Assembly (NCBI GenBank): GCA_001898505.1
Contig: MKTZ01000009.1
Span: 620,001-684,000, forward strand
DNA length: 64,000 bases
From: Sphingobacteriales bacterium 50-39
GTDB lineage: Bacteria; Bacteroidota; Bacteroidia; Chitinophagales; Chitinophagaceae
Reading direction: 5' to 3'
Program-made: the position numbers and the translations under genes
The notes under the pieces: generated by a model
Told to the model about the DNA's origin: nothing
Database searches by the model: none
What the model saw: only the letters and a program-made list of their open reading frames with translations
Shown here: one piece after another, positions 24,907 to 34,078 of the stretch
Layout of the letters: the number at the start of each line of letters is the position of its first letter
Position numbering within the stretch: the first letter of the stretch is position 1

Positions 24907-27900
24907 TCGTGCTTCCCCATTTTTTCAGCATGGTCACCAGCTGGTCCAGGTTCACCGGCTTGGGGAGATAGTCGTTCATGCCTTCGGCCAGACATTCGTC
25001 CCTGTCCCCCGACATGGCATTGGCTGTCATGGCGATTATCACCGGTTGCGGACCATCGCCGTTGCGTATGATACGGGTGGCTTCCAGACCATCCATCTCC
25101 GGCATCTGGATATCCATCAGTATGAGGTCTATCTTTTTCTCCTGCAGTCTGGTGAGGACTTCTTTTCCATTTTCCACAAATTCCGGCTCATAGCCCATCT
25201 TTGTCAGGATGACCATTGCCAGTTGTTGATTGATCGGGTTGTCTTCTGCTACTAAGATTTGCAGCGGATACTTTTCCGCCATCTGCACAGGTAGGGGTGT
25301 GGTTGCCATAGGAATCTTTCTTTTTTGTGTGCCGGGCCGACAGAGGATCGTCCAGCTGAATACGGAGCCTTTGCCGGGCTTGCTTTCTACTTTTATCTTG
25401 CCGCCCATCAGTTGGATCAGCTTGTCACAGATGGTAAGGCCCAGTCCGGTGCCGCCATATTTGCGGGTGATGGATGAGTCCACCTGCGAGAATGCTTTAA
25501 AAAGCTGGTCAAATTTATCATGAGGTATGCCAATGCCGGTGTCCTTCACTTCGAAGCCTATCTCCAGCTTGTCGCTGTTGTCAGGACTTGCGGGCCCGGT
25601 GAGGTAGGCACGGACGCTAACCTTTCCATGGTGCGTGAATTTGATGGCATTGCCTACAATATTGATCAATACCTGGCGGAGACGGCCACCGTCCGCAAGG
25701 ATGGGAGAAGGAATAGAAGCGTCGATGTCATATTCCAGCCCTAGCCCGGACTGGGCTGCCTTGACGCTAAAGATGGCCAGCACCTCCTTTATACAGTCGT
25801 GCAGGTCTATCTCTTTTTCATCGAGCTCCATTTTCCCAGATTCTATTTTGGAGACGTCCAGGATATCATTGATGACGATGAGCAGTGTTTCCCCGCAATT
25901 CTGTATCGTCTCTGCATAACCCCGTTGTTCATCATCGAGCTTTGTTTGTGAGAGAAGGGTCGCCATTCCTATCATGCCATTCATAGGCGTGCGGATCTCA
26001 TGGCTCATATTGGCCAAAAATATGCTCTTGGCGCCGTTGGCCTTCCGTTCGTCCTCCATTGCCTGTGCCAGCTGTTCCGTGCGTTGGTCCACGAGCTCTT
26101 TCAACTTTCGTTGCTGGGCCTTGATGCCATTGATACGAATCCTGTACAGCGTAACAGTTATTCCTACCGTCAGCAGAGTCACACCCAGCCTGAACCACCA
26201 TGTCATCCAGAAGGGCGGAGTGATGGTTAGCTGTACTACTGCCATGCGAGGGGACCACCTGCCTTCATAGTCTTTTCCTTTCACCTTGAAGGTATAGTTA
26301 CCCGGGTCCAGGTTGGTATAGGTGGCTGTACGCTTGCTGCCAACATCGTTCCAGGTCTTGTCGAAATTTTCCAGCATGTAGGCGTATTGTCTTCTCTCCA
26401 TGGTGCTGTAGTTCAGCGAAGCAAACTCAAAGGAGATGACAGAGCTGGCATAGGGGAGCATGATCTCCCTGGTCTCGGTAATGGATTTCTTCAAAGGGGA
26501 TGGGTCTATGCTGTCCCCTGCAATGGGTACATCCTTATTGAATATCTGGAAACCCGTGATCAGCAGCGGCGGATCGGCCACCTGCTCTTTGATACTGTCC
26601 GGGAAGAACTCATTAAAGCCATTGACGCCGCCGAAATACAGCGCCCCGCTGCTGCTCTTGCAGTAGGCATGCTCCTTGAACTCATAGCTTTGCAATCCGT
26701 CTGAAGTACCATAGTTCTTTACCTTGTGGGTGGACGTATTGAAGAGACACAATCCTTTGTTGGTGCTGATCCAGAGCTGATCCTTCGTGCCAGGCAGGAT
26801 GCCGAAGATGACGTTGTTGGGAAGACCGTCTTCCTTGGTATAGACATGCACCTGGTGGGTGGCCCGGTCGAAATAATTAAGGCCATTCAGCGTGCCTATC
26901 CAGAGATTGCCTTTTTCATCTTCATAGATCTCGCCTACCCTGTTATCGCTGATACTGTTCTGCCCCTCGACGTGGGTGTAGCGGGTGAATTGATGGGTGT
27001 TTTTATCAAAATAGTTCAATCCTCCTCCATCCGTGCCCAGCCAGATGCCCCCTTCCCTGTCCTCGAATATGGAATGTATTTTCCTGCTGTTGACATTCAC
27101 CGGGTCCTTGTCATCATACGAATAATGGCTAAAGCCGCCCGTCCCCGGGTGATACAGCTCCAATCCGCCGCCATAGGTGCCGATCCAGATATTTCCGTCG
27201 TGATCTTCATGAAGCGCATATGCATTATTGTTACTTAGACTCGTGGGGTCAGCTGTATTATGACGGAAATGTCTATAGACGCCTTTTTTAGGGTCGAATA
27301 CCGTGACCCCATCGCCCCAGGTGCCCAGCCAGACATGGCCTGTTCTATCCTGGAGGGCGCATAGCACATAATTCCCGCATATCGTGTTTGGATTGCCTTC
27401 CTGGTGAAGAAAGTGCTGGAACTGACCGGTGACGGGATCAAATCTGTTGAGTCCCCCTCCATCCGTGCCGATCCATAATTTTTTATCCTCAGCCTCCGTG
27501 ATGCTGAGCACGTTGTTATGGCTGAGACTGGCAGGGTCTAGTGTATGACGGTAGTGTATGAACTGGCTGGAATATCGCTTGTAAATATTCATGCCGCCTG
27601 CAAAGGAGCCCAGCCACATATTGCCTGCGTTGTCCTCATATGCCGTGTGGATGGAGTTGTTGCTAAGGCTGGTGGGGTCGATGTCGTCGTGCAGATGCTG
27701 CTGGAAAGTGTTGGTGTTGGGGTTGTAGATATTGAGCCCCGCGTTTTCCAGCCCTATCCAGATATAATGTTTGGGGCCTTCACCTATGCCATAGATGACA
27801 TTGCCCGAGAGACCCTTTGTGTCACCCGGTGTATGCTTGAAATGAGAAAAGACGCCGCCGGGGCCGGGGTTGTCCATCCTGTCCAGCCCTCCTCCATCCG

Positions 27901-28651
27901 TACCGATCCAGAGACAGTGACGGCTGTCCTCGAAAAGACAGATTAGCCTGTTATCACAAAGAGAAGATGGGTCTTTCTCACGGTGGATGAACCGGGTAAA
28001 TTTCCTCCCCTTTTTATCAAAGAGATCCAGGCCATTGCCATATGTGCCGACCCAAAGGTTCTGACGGCTGTCGACATACACCGCACGGACATAGTCGCCG
28101 CTGAGGCTGGCAGGGTCATTGTCTGCGTGATGATAATGATAACAGCGGTTGCTGTCAGGTATGAGGTAGACGATACCCTGGTCTTCCGTGCCTATCCAGA
28201 TATTACCGGCGGCATCCTCCGCCAGCCGGGTGATGAGATCGCTGGGTATGGAATTTTTGCCGCCATCCTTTCGGAACACCTGGAACTGATCCTTTGTTCT
28301 GTCATATCTGTTGAGACCTCCTCCGCGGGTAGCTACCCAGATATAGCCCTTGTGGTCTTCTATGATGTCGGAAATAAAATTATTGCTGAGACTGCATTTG
28401 TTGCGGGGATCGTTGCGATAGACTGTGATCTGATAGCCATCGTATTTGTTGAGCCCGTCCCGGGTGCCGAACCACATAAAACCACGGCTGTCCTGGAGGA
28501 CGGCAAGGACATTGTTTTGAGAGAGTCCTGCATTGATATCAAGATGTTCGAACTGAAGACCCGGCCCCGGTGGTTGTGCGGTGGCCAGGCGACACAGGAG
28601 TATCGCCAGCGACATGGCAAGGGCTTTAGTTTTGACAGGTTCGAATAGCAT
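24875..28651 (-). CDS. Hybrid two-component sensor kinase with Reg_prop beta-propeller sensor
   Basis: A 1258-residue membrane protein. Signal peptide (1-25), then about 14 Reg_prop repeats (about 35-690) with the phrase [17 protein letters not shown] and variants, forming two seven-bladed propellers in the periplasm. A Y_Y_Y domain follows (about 715-790, [16 protein letters not shown]), a TM helix (about 795-815), HisKA with His884 in [10 protein letters not shown], HATPase_c with N, G1 (DTGIGIP) and G2 (GGTGLGL) boxes, and a receiver domain with phospho-acceptor Asp1180 in [13 protein letters not shown]. Unlike classical HTCS regulators of polysaccharide loci, it has no C-terminal AraC HTH, so it must pass the signal to a separate Hpt or regulator. 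None is adjacent. Confidence 0.95.
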   Translation of the reverse strand: MLFEPVKTKALAMSLAILLCRLATAQPPGPGLQFEHLDINAGLSQNNVLAVLQDSRGFMWFGTRDGLNKYDGYQITVYRNDPRNKCSLSNNFISDIIEDHKGYIWVATRGGGLNRYDRTKDQFQVFRKDGGKNSIPSDLITRLAEDAAGNIWIGTEDQGIVYLIPDSNRCYHYHHADNDPASLSGDYVRAVYVDSRQNLWVGTYGNGLDLFDKKGRKFTRFIHREKDPSSLCDNRLICLFEDSRHCLWIGTDGGGLDRMDNPGPGGVFSHFKHTPGDTKGLSGNVIYGIGEGPKHYIWIGLENAGLNIYNPNTNTFQQHLHDDIDPTSLSNNSIHTAYEDNAGNMWLGSFAGGMNIYKRYSSQFIHYRHTLDPASLSHNNVLSITEAEDKKLWIGTDGGGLNRFDPVTGQFQHFLHQEGNPNTICGNYVLCALQDRTGHVWLGTWGDGVTVFDPKKGVYRHFRHNTADPTSLSNNNAYALHEDHDGNIWIGTYGGGLELYHPGTGGFSHYSYDDKDPVNVNSRKIHSIFEDREGGIWLGTDGGGLNYFDKNTHQFTRYTHVEGQNSISDNRVGEIYEDEKGNLWIGTLNGLNYFDRATHQVHVYTKEDGLPNNVIFGILPGTKDQLWISTNKGLCLFNTSTHKVKNYGTSDGLQSYEFKEHAYCKSSSGALYFGGVNGFNEFFPDSIKEQVADPPLLITGFQIFNKDVPIAGDSIDPSPLKKSITETREIMLPYASSVISFEFASLNYSTMERRQYAYMLENFDKTWNDVGSKRTATYTNLDPGNYTFKVKGKDYEGRWSPRMAVVQLTITPPFWMTWWFRLGVTLLTVGITVTLYRIRINGIKAQQRKLKELVDQRTEQLAQAMEDERKANGAKSIFLANMSHEIRTPMNGMIGMATLLSQTKLDDEQRGYAETIQNCGETLLIVINDILDVSKIESGKMELDEKEIDLHDCIKEVLAIFSVKAAQSGLGLEYDIDASIPSPILADGGRLRQVLINIVGNAIKFTHHGKVSVRAYLTGPASPDNSDKLEIGFEVKDTGIGIPHDKFDQLFKAFSQVDSSITRKYGGTGLGLTICDKLIQLMGGKIKVESKPGKGSVFSWTILCRPGTQKRKIPMATTPLPVQMAEKYPLQILVAEDNPINQQLAMVILTKMGYEPEFVENGKEVLTRLQEKKIDLILMDIQMPEMDGLEATRIIRNGDGPQPVIIAMTANAMSGDRDECLAEGMNDYLPKPVNLDQLVTMLKKWGSTINAQTLPHSA

Positions 28652-28810
28652 GCATTGGGTTTCAGGGCCTAACGAATAGTTGCTCTACGGGTGCACTCAG
28701 GGGTTAACGGTGTGGGATAGAAGGTATTTTGACTTTTGGACGTTTTCTACCACGGGTAGGGGTTTTCCCCTATTTTCAAATGACCTCTACGGGTGAAATA
28801 GCGGAAAAGA

Positions 28811-28862
28811 TTTGGAATGATCGTTCCAAATATCTTATCTTTGTTCTGGAATGAGTATTCCA
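28811..28862 (+). promoter_or_regulatory. Promoter flanked by two TetR-type operators
   Basis: A -33 TTTG (28811-28814) and an exact -7 TATCTTTG (28836-28843) are 21 nt apart, as expected for the primary sigma factor of Bacteroidota. Operator 1 (28812-28829, TTGGAATGATCGTTCCAA) overlaps the -33 box. Operator 2 (28847-28862, TGGAATGAGTATTCCA) covers the start region. Both share the half-site TGGAAT/ATTCCA or the one-base variant GTTCCA. Their centres are 34 nt apart. The TetR protein encoded two genes downstream is the obvious binder (inference). Confidence 0.7.
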
Positions 28863-28875
28863 AATAAATGTAAAA

Positions 28876-29516
28876 ATGCTTTTTATGAACAGGTTATTAA
28901 ACAAAACAGCGGTTATTACAGGCGGGAACAGTGGTATTGGGCTGGCTACGGCCAGTGAGTTTATTGCAGAGGGCGCCAGGGTGATCATCACCGGAAGGAA
29001 CAAGAATTCTCTGGACCAGGCAGTAACAGAATTGGGTATGCAGGCGCGGGGCATCGTCTCCGACACCTCGAACCTGAAGGATGTGGTACAGTTGGGGCAG
29101 CAGGTATCAGCTATCTTCCCCAAGGTGGATGTATTGTTCATCAATGCGGGTATTGCGAAGTTCGCTCCATCGTCTTGAATACTTCGATAAATGCGCACAT
29201 GGGTATGCCAAACGCCTCCATCTACGCCGCGAGCAAGGCTGCCGTACTGACCTTTGCCAAGAACCTTTCCGCCGAGCTGCTCCCCAAAAAGATCCGTGTG
29301 AATGCCGTCAGTCCAGGTCCCGTGGCTACGCCTCTTCACAGCAAATTGGGAGTGCCTGAAAAAGAGCATATGGAACAGACAGCCGGTCAGATACCTATTG
29401 GACGATTCGGCACTCCGCAGGAGATAGCAAAGATCGCCGTCTTCTTCGCGTCGGAAGATTCCGGTTTTGTGCTGGGCGCAGAGCTGATCGCAGATGGTGG
29501 TATGGCGACGCTGTAA
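28876..29516 (+). pseudogene. Short-chain dehydrogenase/reductase with internal deletion and frameshift
   Basis: The first part (to about 29170) encodes the Rossmann start TAVITGGNSGIGLATASEF and the NAG motif (LFINAGIAKFAP). It then reads into a TGA at 29176-29178. The second part, in another frame from about 29172, encodes ILNTS-like IVLNTSINAHMG, the catalytic YAASKAA, VSPGPVATPL, and the C-terminal GAELIADGGMATL. SDRs of this type have about 245 residues; here about 210 codons remain. The missing piece is the roughly 40 residues between the NAG motif and the catalytic Ser strand, and the join changes frame. All other motifs are conserved, so decay is recent. It is under the TetR-type double operator and was the probable first gene of a two-gene operon. 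An assembly error is the alternative. Confidence 0.8.
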
Positions 29517-29527
29517 ATTTGTTAAAA

Positions 29528-29535
29528 AAGGAGGT
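29528..29535 (+). promoter_or_regulatory. Strong Shine-Dalgarno sequence of the TetR gene
   Basis: AAGGAGGT, a full anti-SD match, lies 4 nt before the ATG at 29540. Such a site is rare in this phylum and fixes the start, although the frame is open to 29519. Confidence 0.6.
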
Positions 29536-29539
29536 CATT

Positions 29540-30136
29540 ATGCCAAAGGAAATCTTATTCGATGAGGAGGTAGTATTGCGCAGGGCGACAGAATTGTTCT
29601 GGACCAGGGGATACAATGCCACCTCCATGGATGAGCTGACCAGGATCACCGGGTTGAGCAGGTCCAGCATCTATAACAGCTTTGGAGGGAAGCATGCATT
29701 GTTCATGCGATGTTTGCGATACTACCTGGGTGATCAGCAGCGGCAGCTGCATGAGCTGGCCGGCAAGGTGAAGCCTGTGGTTCCACGGATTAGGGCGGCC
29801 TTTCAATATGCGGTGGAGGAGATATTGGCTGACAGGATGCGCAAGGGCTGCATGATGGTGAACACTACCACCGAAATGGTCAACCAGGATAAGGACATCG
29901 CGGCAGTTTCGGCAGAGAATATGGAGCAGATGGAAGGGATATTTGCGAATTGGATCAGCGAGGGGCAGGCTGCGCGCGAGATCAGTACTGCGTTTAATCC
30001 CCAGATGCTGGCAAGACATCTGTTTAATACATACAGTGGGCTGAAAGTATCGGGCAAGACCCGTCCGGACCGTAAGACGCTGGAGGACCTCGTTACAGTA
30101 GCATTGTCCGTATTGGAAGGCCCGGGGGCGTCATAA
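29540..30136 (+). CDS. TetR/AcrR-family transcriptional regulator
   Basis: A 198-residue protein starting MPKEILFDEEVVLRRATELF. The N-terminal HTH is typical: FWTRGYNATSMDELTRITGLSRSSIYNSFGGKHALF (described in two parts: GYNATSMDELTRIT and GLSRSSIYNSFGGK). The C-terminal ligand domain has RMRKGCMMVNTTTEM, as in the TetR_C_16-type group linked to SDR or oxidoreductase genes. The start is set by a strong SD. It lies 24 nt after the broken SDR, so both were probably one operon, controlled through the palindromes at 28812-28862. The TetR gene itself is intact although its partner is not. Its 3' end overlaps the DUF488 remnant on the other strand. Confidence 0.9.
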   Translation: MPKEILFDEEVVLRRATELFWTRGYNATSMDELTRITGLSRSSIYNSFGGKHALFMRCLRYYLGDQQRQLHELAGKVKPVVPRIRAAFQYAVEEILADRMRKGCMMVNTTTEMVNQDKDIAAVSAENMEQMEGIFANWISEGQAAREISTAFNPQMLARHLFNTYSGLKVSGKTRPDRKTLEDLVTVALSVLEGPGAS

Positions 30137-30415
30137 ACTTCTCCCGCAGAAACATTACCGTCTTCTGGTCTTTCAATTCTCCCGCTCGTCGATGTGCTGT
30201 ACGGAGATATGGATATCCTGCAGGGCCTGGCCGATAAGCTTGCTGCGGTGACATTTTTCCGGGCTGCGGTGGAGCGATTCCCTGTTGCATTGGGGATTGG
30301 ATTTGGAGTAAGGCATGGTGCGCACATCAGCGAGCCAGGAGATGTCGTATTTTTTAAGAAGGTCAAGGAGCTCGTTGATGGGACAAGTGCCGTGGCCGAT
30401 GGAGAAGACGGGCAT
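30093..30415 (-). pseudogene. DUF488 family gene, internally deleted and frameshifted
   Basis: From the ATG at 30415 the frame reads MPVFSIGHGTCPINELLDLL and WLADVRTMPYSKSNPQ, the typical DUF488 N-terminus (IGHST, DVRxxPxSKxNPxF). At about codon 48 (near 30270) it jumps straight to the C-terminal signature SPEKCHRSKLIGQALQ, which normally follows some 60-90 residues later. After HIDERE the frame is lost at about 30182. A neighbouring frame continues GELKDQKTVMFLREKFM to the stop at 30093. So there is one internal deletion (apparently in frame) plus a one-base frameshift. The gene cannot make a normal protein. The 3' part overlaps the TetR gene end. Confidence 0.75.
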
Positions 30416-30544
30416 GGGCTTTAGTTTAAAATTACTAAAAAAATTAGTATTTTTGAGAATTAAAGTGGTATAACTTTTATTACAACAGCACGCATGCCTT
30501 AACCTTTGGAAAAAGTTGGAAAAGAAAAATAGTAACTTTATTTT

Positions 30545-30706
30545 ATGAACCTCGAACAGGAAACTGCCAAAATTCTAGCTCCTTGCTTATATGTTCTTAA
30601 CAAAACAGGAAAAATAAGCAAGCACCACCTGAGCAAGATCCTATATTTTGCAGACAAATCTCACATTGCAAAATATGGAAGGATCCTTACTGAGCCAGCG
30701 AGATAG
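30545..30706 (+). pseudogene. 5' remnant of a Panacea (DUF4065/SocA-like) gene
   Basis: A 53-codon frame starts MNLEQETAKILAPCLYVLNK and includes SKILYFADKSHIAKYGR. This is the recognisable N-terminal motif of Panacea/DUF4065 antitoxin-type proteins (KLLYFADxxHLAxYGR). These are about 130-180 residues long. Here similarity stops at about 30685, where sequence of the following GlxA-type gene begins in another frame, and the remnant frame ends at a TAG. The promoter-like TAACTTTA ends 4 nt before the ATG. No toxin gene is visible next to it. I infer that a deletion joined this gene to the next one. Confidence 0.6.
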
Positions 30707-31643
30707 AGTCATCTTCTTCATCAACAAAGAGACCCACATCCTCGACCTGGCAGGGGCTGTGCAGACCTTCTACGAGAGCGGCGATTATGGTAAACCATTC
30801 GAGATCCTCTACGTCTCCGACAACGCCCGGCAACCCTGTTCCGCTCAGCTACAATTCACAGGACTCAAACGATACACCAGTATAAAAGTACTCCCTTCCG
30901 ACATCCTCGTCATCCCCGGATATGACCTGCGCCGTGTGCCTCCCCGGGAGAGCCGCACGTTCTTCAATTGGCTGCGACAGGCCGACAAGGCGGGCGCTAC
31001 CATCTGCTCCATCTGCACAGGAGCCTTTACCCTGGCGGCAGCAGGTCTCCTCAAAGGAAAAGAATGTACCACCCACTGGAAATATACAGAGCGGCTGCAG
31101 AAAGACTTTCCCGATGCGAAGGTGTTGAGCAACCGGCTGTTTGTAAAGAGCGGTCATATCTATACCAGCGCAGGAGTGACAACAGGATTGGATATGGCGC
31201 TCGCCCTGCTGGAGGAAAGGTTCGGACCGGAGTTCGCCTACAAAATAGCGCGGGAGATGGTGGTCTATATCCGTCGTGACGGTACCGAGCCACAGGACAG
31301 CATCTATATGCAATACCGCAGCCATGTCAACGACGATATCCATACCGTGCAGGATTGGATCGTACGTCACCTGCCTAAAAAAATAAAAGTGGAGGAACTG
31401 GCAGCGCTCATCTATACCAGTCCCCGCAATCTTACCCGTCAATTCAAGAAGTCCACCGGCATTACTGTCGGCGAGTACATGGAGAAGCTGCGGGTGGAGA
31501 AGGCTGTACACCTGTTGAACAGCAATCATAAAGTAGGCGCCGTCACCGAACAGTGCGGTCTGCAGAGCGCCAACCAGCTGCGGCATATTATCCGGAAACA
31601 TACGGGCAGTTTGCCTTCGGCACTGAGGAAGGGATTGTCCTAA
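30648..31643 (+). CDS. GlxA-type AraC regulator with DJ-1/PfpI domain
   Basis: A 331-residue protein. Residues about 18-190 form a class I glutamine amidotransferase-like (DJ-1/PfpI) domain: VIFFINKETHILDLAGAVQTF, DILVIPGYDLRR, the nucleophile-elbow CSICTGAFTLAAAGLL, and CTTHWKYTERL. Residues about 220-325 carry two AraC HTH motifs (VEELAALIYTSPRNLTRQFK and a second at VGAVTEQCGLQSANQLRHI). Such regulators often control stress or amine/aldehyde metabolism. The N-terminal 15 or so codons (ATG 30648 or 30675) are in DNA that belongs to the Panacea remnant, so the original start has been lost and replaced; the native start may have been slightly different. It lies 53 nt before the metal-domain DJ-1 protein gene. 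Confidence 0.85.
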   Translation: MQTNLTLQNMEGSLLSQRDRVIFFINKETHILDLAGAVQTFYESGDYGKPFEILYVSDNARQPCSAQLQFTGLKRYTSIKVLPSDILVIPGYDLRRVPPRESRTFFNWLRQADKAGATICSICTGAFTLAAAGLLKGKECTTHWKYTERLQKDFPDAKVLSNRLFVKSGHIYTSAGVTTGLDMALALLEERFGPEFAYKIAREMVVYIRRDGTEPQDSIYMQYRSHVNDDIHTVQDWIVRHLPKKIKVEELAALIYTSPRNLTRQFKKSTGITVGEYMEKLRVEKAVHLLNSNHKVGAVTEQCGLQSANQLRHIIRKHTGSLPSALRKGLS

Positions 31644-31684
31644 AACTGCGCAGAAATGTCCTAGCCACCTTGCGGGGGCGTAGG

Positions 31685-31692
31685 TATTTTTG
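31685..31692 (+). promoter_or_regulatory. TAnnTTTG promoter box before the DJ-1 protein gene
   Basis: TATTTTTG, an exact -7 match, ends 4 nt before the ATG at 31697. The start codon is secured by the signal peptide that follows it, so a leaderless transcript is predicted. No -33 TTTG is seen at the usual distance. Confidence 0.5.
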
Positions 31693-31696
31693 AAGC

Positions 31697-32512
31697 ATGA
31701 AAAAAACACTCATCTTCATCCTGCTACTGGCCGGCTCCACCCTCCTGCATGCACAAGGCCAGCGCTCCAAAGAAGACACTGCCTGGTTCTGTGGTATCTG
31801 TGGCGGCAGCTGCGATACGCTGGTCTTTACCAAGCCAGGTGTATGCCCTCACTGCGGCATGCCCCTCCTTCACATGACCTTTACAGAAAGACAAACTGTA
31901 TTAAACAATTATCATAAACAAATGACTATTTGCTTTTACCTGCAGGATGGCGTGGAAGTACTCGATTTCGCCGGACCGATGGAAGTATTTGCCTATGCCG
32001 GATTCCATGTCTTCACCGTCTCGAAGACAAAAGCCCCCATCGTTACACAAGGGATATTGAAGGTGATGCCCGATTATAGCATCGACGACGCACCCCCGGC
32101 GGATATCATGGCCTTTTTTGGCGGCAACGCGGGGCCTCCCTCGATGGACAGCAGCATCATGGCCTGGGTCAAAGGACGCAGATCATCTACTTCTTATTTC
32201 TTTTCCGTGTGTACAGGCGCCTTTATCATCGGCAGGGCGGGTCTGCTGGACAACCTCACGGCCACTACCTTTCACGCCAGCATCGAATCCCTGCGCAAGG
32301 CGCTGCCCGGCACAAAAGTGCTGTCGGATGTGCGATTTGTAGACAATGGCAAGGTAATCACCACGGCGGGCATTTCGGCTGGCATCGACGGAGCGCTGCA
32401 TCTCGTGGCAAAGCTCAAAGGTGAAGAGATGGCCAAAGAGGTAGCTGCTTACATGGAGTACGACAAGTGGGTGCCGGGTCAGGGGCTTGTCATTTCTCCA
32501 CAGGGATTGTGA
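31697..32512 (+). CDS. Exported DJ-1/PfpI protein with an N-terminal heavy-metal-binding-like domain
   Basis: A 271-residue protein. Signal peptide (1-20, ending LLHAQ), then a Cys-rich module (about 30-60) with FCGICGGSC and PGVCPHCGMPLLHM. Its PGxCPxCGMxL end matches the heavy-metal-binding domain found in CusB/CopA-type proteins. Residues about 75-265 are a DJ-1/PfpI domain: ICFYLQDGVEVLDFAGPMEVF, the elbow FSVCTGAFIIGRAGLLD, and TTAGISAGIDGALHLVA. The upstream gene encodes the same fold fused to AraC, so the pair probably shares a signal or substrate. Export and metal motif suggest a periplasmic role with Cu/Zn or thiol stress (inference). Ends in a 23-nt convergent overlap with the S9 remnant. 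Confidence 0.85.
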   Translation: MKKTLIFILLLAGSTLLHAQGQRSKEDTAWFCGICGGSCDTLVFTKPGVCPHCGMPLLHMTFTERQTVLNNYHKQMTICFYLQDGVEVLDFAGPMEVFAYAGFHVFTVSKTKAPIVTQGILKVMPDYSIDDAPPADIMAFFGGNAGPPSMDSSIMAWVKGRRSSTSYFFSVCTGAFIIGRAGLLDNLTATTFHASIESLRKALPGTKVLSDVRFVDNGKVITTAGISAGIDGALHLVAKLKGEEMAKEVAAYMEYDKWVPGQGLVISPQGL

Positions 32513-33909
32513 TCTCTTCCCCCCAGATGTATTTTGCAAACCACTGCCAGTTGTGCCATATGGCCGCCAGCCTTTCCTTTGGCTTGGTAATGCCATGACC
32601 AAAACCCTTGTAGATGATCAGCCGCAAAGGTACCTTTCTGTCCTGGAAACCGCGGTACAGCTCATGCGCATCCGAGATAGGCACACGCGCGTCCAGCTCC
32701 CCATGCTGTATCTGTGTAGGAGTCGTTGCCTGGTTGATCGCCGCGATGGGAGAAGTCTTCTCATAAATGGCCTTGTCTTCCCATGGCGTAGCTTTCAGAT
32801 ATTGCCGGGTGAAACCCCTTTTTTGCCAGGTAGTCAACCCCGCTGACCACATCCCACATATCACCTACGCCCAGGTTGCGTACATTGAGACTACGGAATT
32901 TCGAACCATAGCCGGCGGAACCCCGGTAGTTGACGCGGAGGACGAGGGCTCCTTTCTCACACCATTGCATGATCGGGTATACATAAGTGGGAATTGGATC
33001 GGGCCGGTCGACGCCCGTTGGGCCGCCATGGATGACCACCAATAAGGGATATTTTTTCTGCGGATCGAAATTGCGGGGTTTTAATCATTGCCGATGTAGA
33101 TCTCTGAAAGCCCGTCAAAGGCCCGACCTGAAAAAGCCATCACGCTCCCATCTTTTGTATAGCTGGCATTACCCACGATGTCAACGGGCAGGGACACCTG
33201 CTCAATCCTGCCGTTGGATGGGTCCATCTGAAAAACACCAGCTTTTGTTTTTTGAGATGCCATGAAGAAGATACCCTTCTTATTCCAGCTGGTCACAAAT
33301 TTATCCTCGTCGAAATCCGTGGCAATCTCCCTGGAAGAATGACTGGCCATATCGTAGATAAAAAGGCGGTTGTTGGTATAGAAGTTCGGTGTAGTGTCAT
33401 TGACGTTGCTGGCATATATGAACTTGTCGCCTTCGGGACTCCATGCAAGAAAATCATCTGAGGAAGGATTGGCGATAAGAGGGGTCGATGTCCTGGCGGT
33501 TATATCCAGCAAGGCAATATCCGAATGAATGGATGAGTTGATCAGTGGGTCAGGCGGCCTGTCATATGCAATAGATCTGCGACTTGTCACCTCTGTCCGC
33601 CAGGAAAACCAGCCATTTGCTGTCAGGACTCCATTTGGGCGAATTGCTGCTGCCCTTAGCCGTTCTTGTTAGTTGAAATGGTTTTTGCCCTTTTTGAGCT
33701 ATCCATATTTCATTGTCATAGCTGTTGTCTTTCCACTCTGTCGTGCTGACAGTATAGGCTGCAAATGCGCCATCGGGTGACAGAGCGACACCGCCTGCGG
33801 AATGGAGGCTAAGCCATTTCTCAAAACTGATAGAGGGTTGCGACTGACCGGCCGTCCGGACGACGATCAAGGATAAAAGGCAGTAGAACAACGTTTTGGG
33901 ATGAGTCAT
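32490..33909 (-). pseudogene. S9 family (prolyl oligopeptidase-like) peptidase, broken by several internal deletions
   Basis: The gene starts at ATG 33909 with a signal peptide and propeller sequence (GGVALSPDGAFAAYTVSTTE). Breaks: near 33575 the frame changes within QIY to IAYDRPPDPL; near 33083 GLSEIYIGND runs into a stop while a new frame gives LKPRNFDPQKKYPLLVVIHG; near 32822 VDYLAKKGF jumps to FTRQYLKATPWED. The last gap removes the conserved GWSQGGY-type nucleophile region. The catalytic Asp (HGELDARVP) and His (GFGHGITKP) regions remain. About 1.4 kb is left where such genes have about 2.0 kb. At each break the flanking protein is well conserved, so losses are recent and are deletions, not point-mutation decay. 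No active peptidase can be made. Confidence 0.85.
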
Positions 33910-34078
33910 AACAGTTAGTTTTTAACAGGAGGTCCAAAAAGGTAGGAAGTTTTTGGAGATTTTAACATTTCGTTATTCTAACAGCTGGTAAATAGAATGT
34001 TATAGATGTGTTATTACTGTTAGGCTGAATTAACCTTGTTCAATTTTTGACGTCTATATAGTATAAGGAGAAATAAAT

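Noticed and set aside
27983-28648. Plus-strand open frames opposite the hybrid kinase propeller
   Set aside because: Antisense to regular Reg_prop repeats, which explains the long open frames and their recurring phrases.
28876-30706. Insertion of a mobile element as the cause of the broken genes
   Set aside because: No transposase, terminal inverted repeats or target duplications are seen; the breaks are losses of sequence, not insertions.
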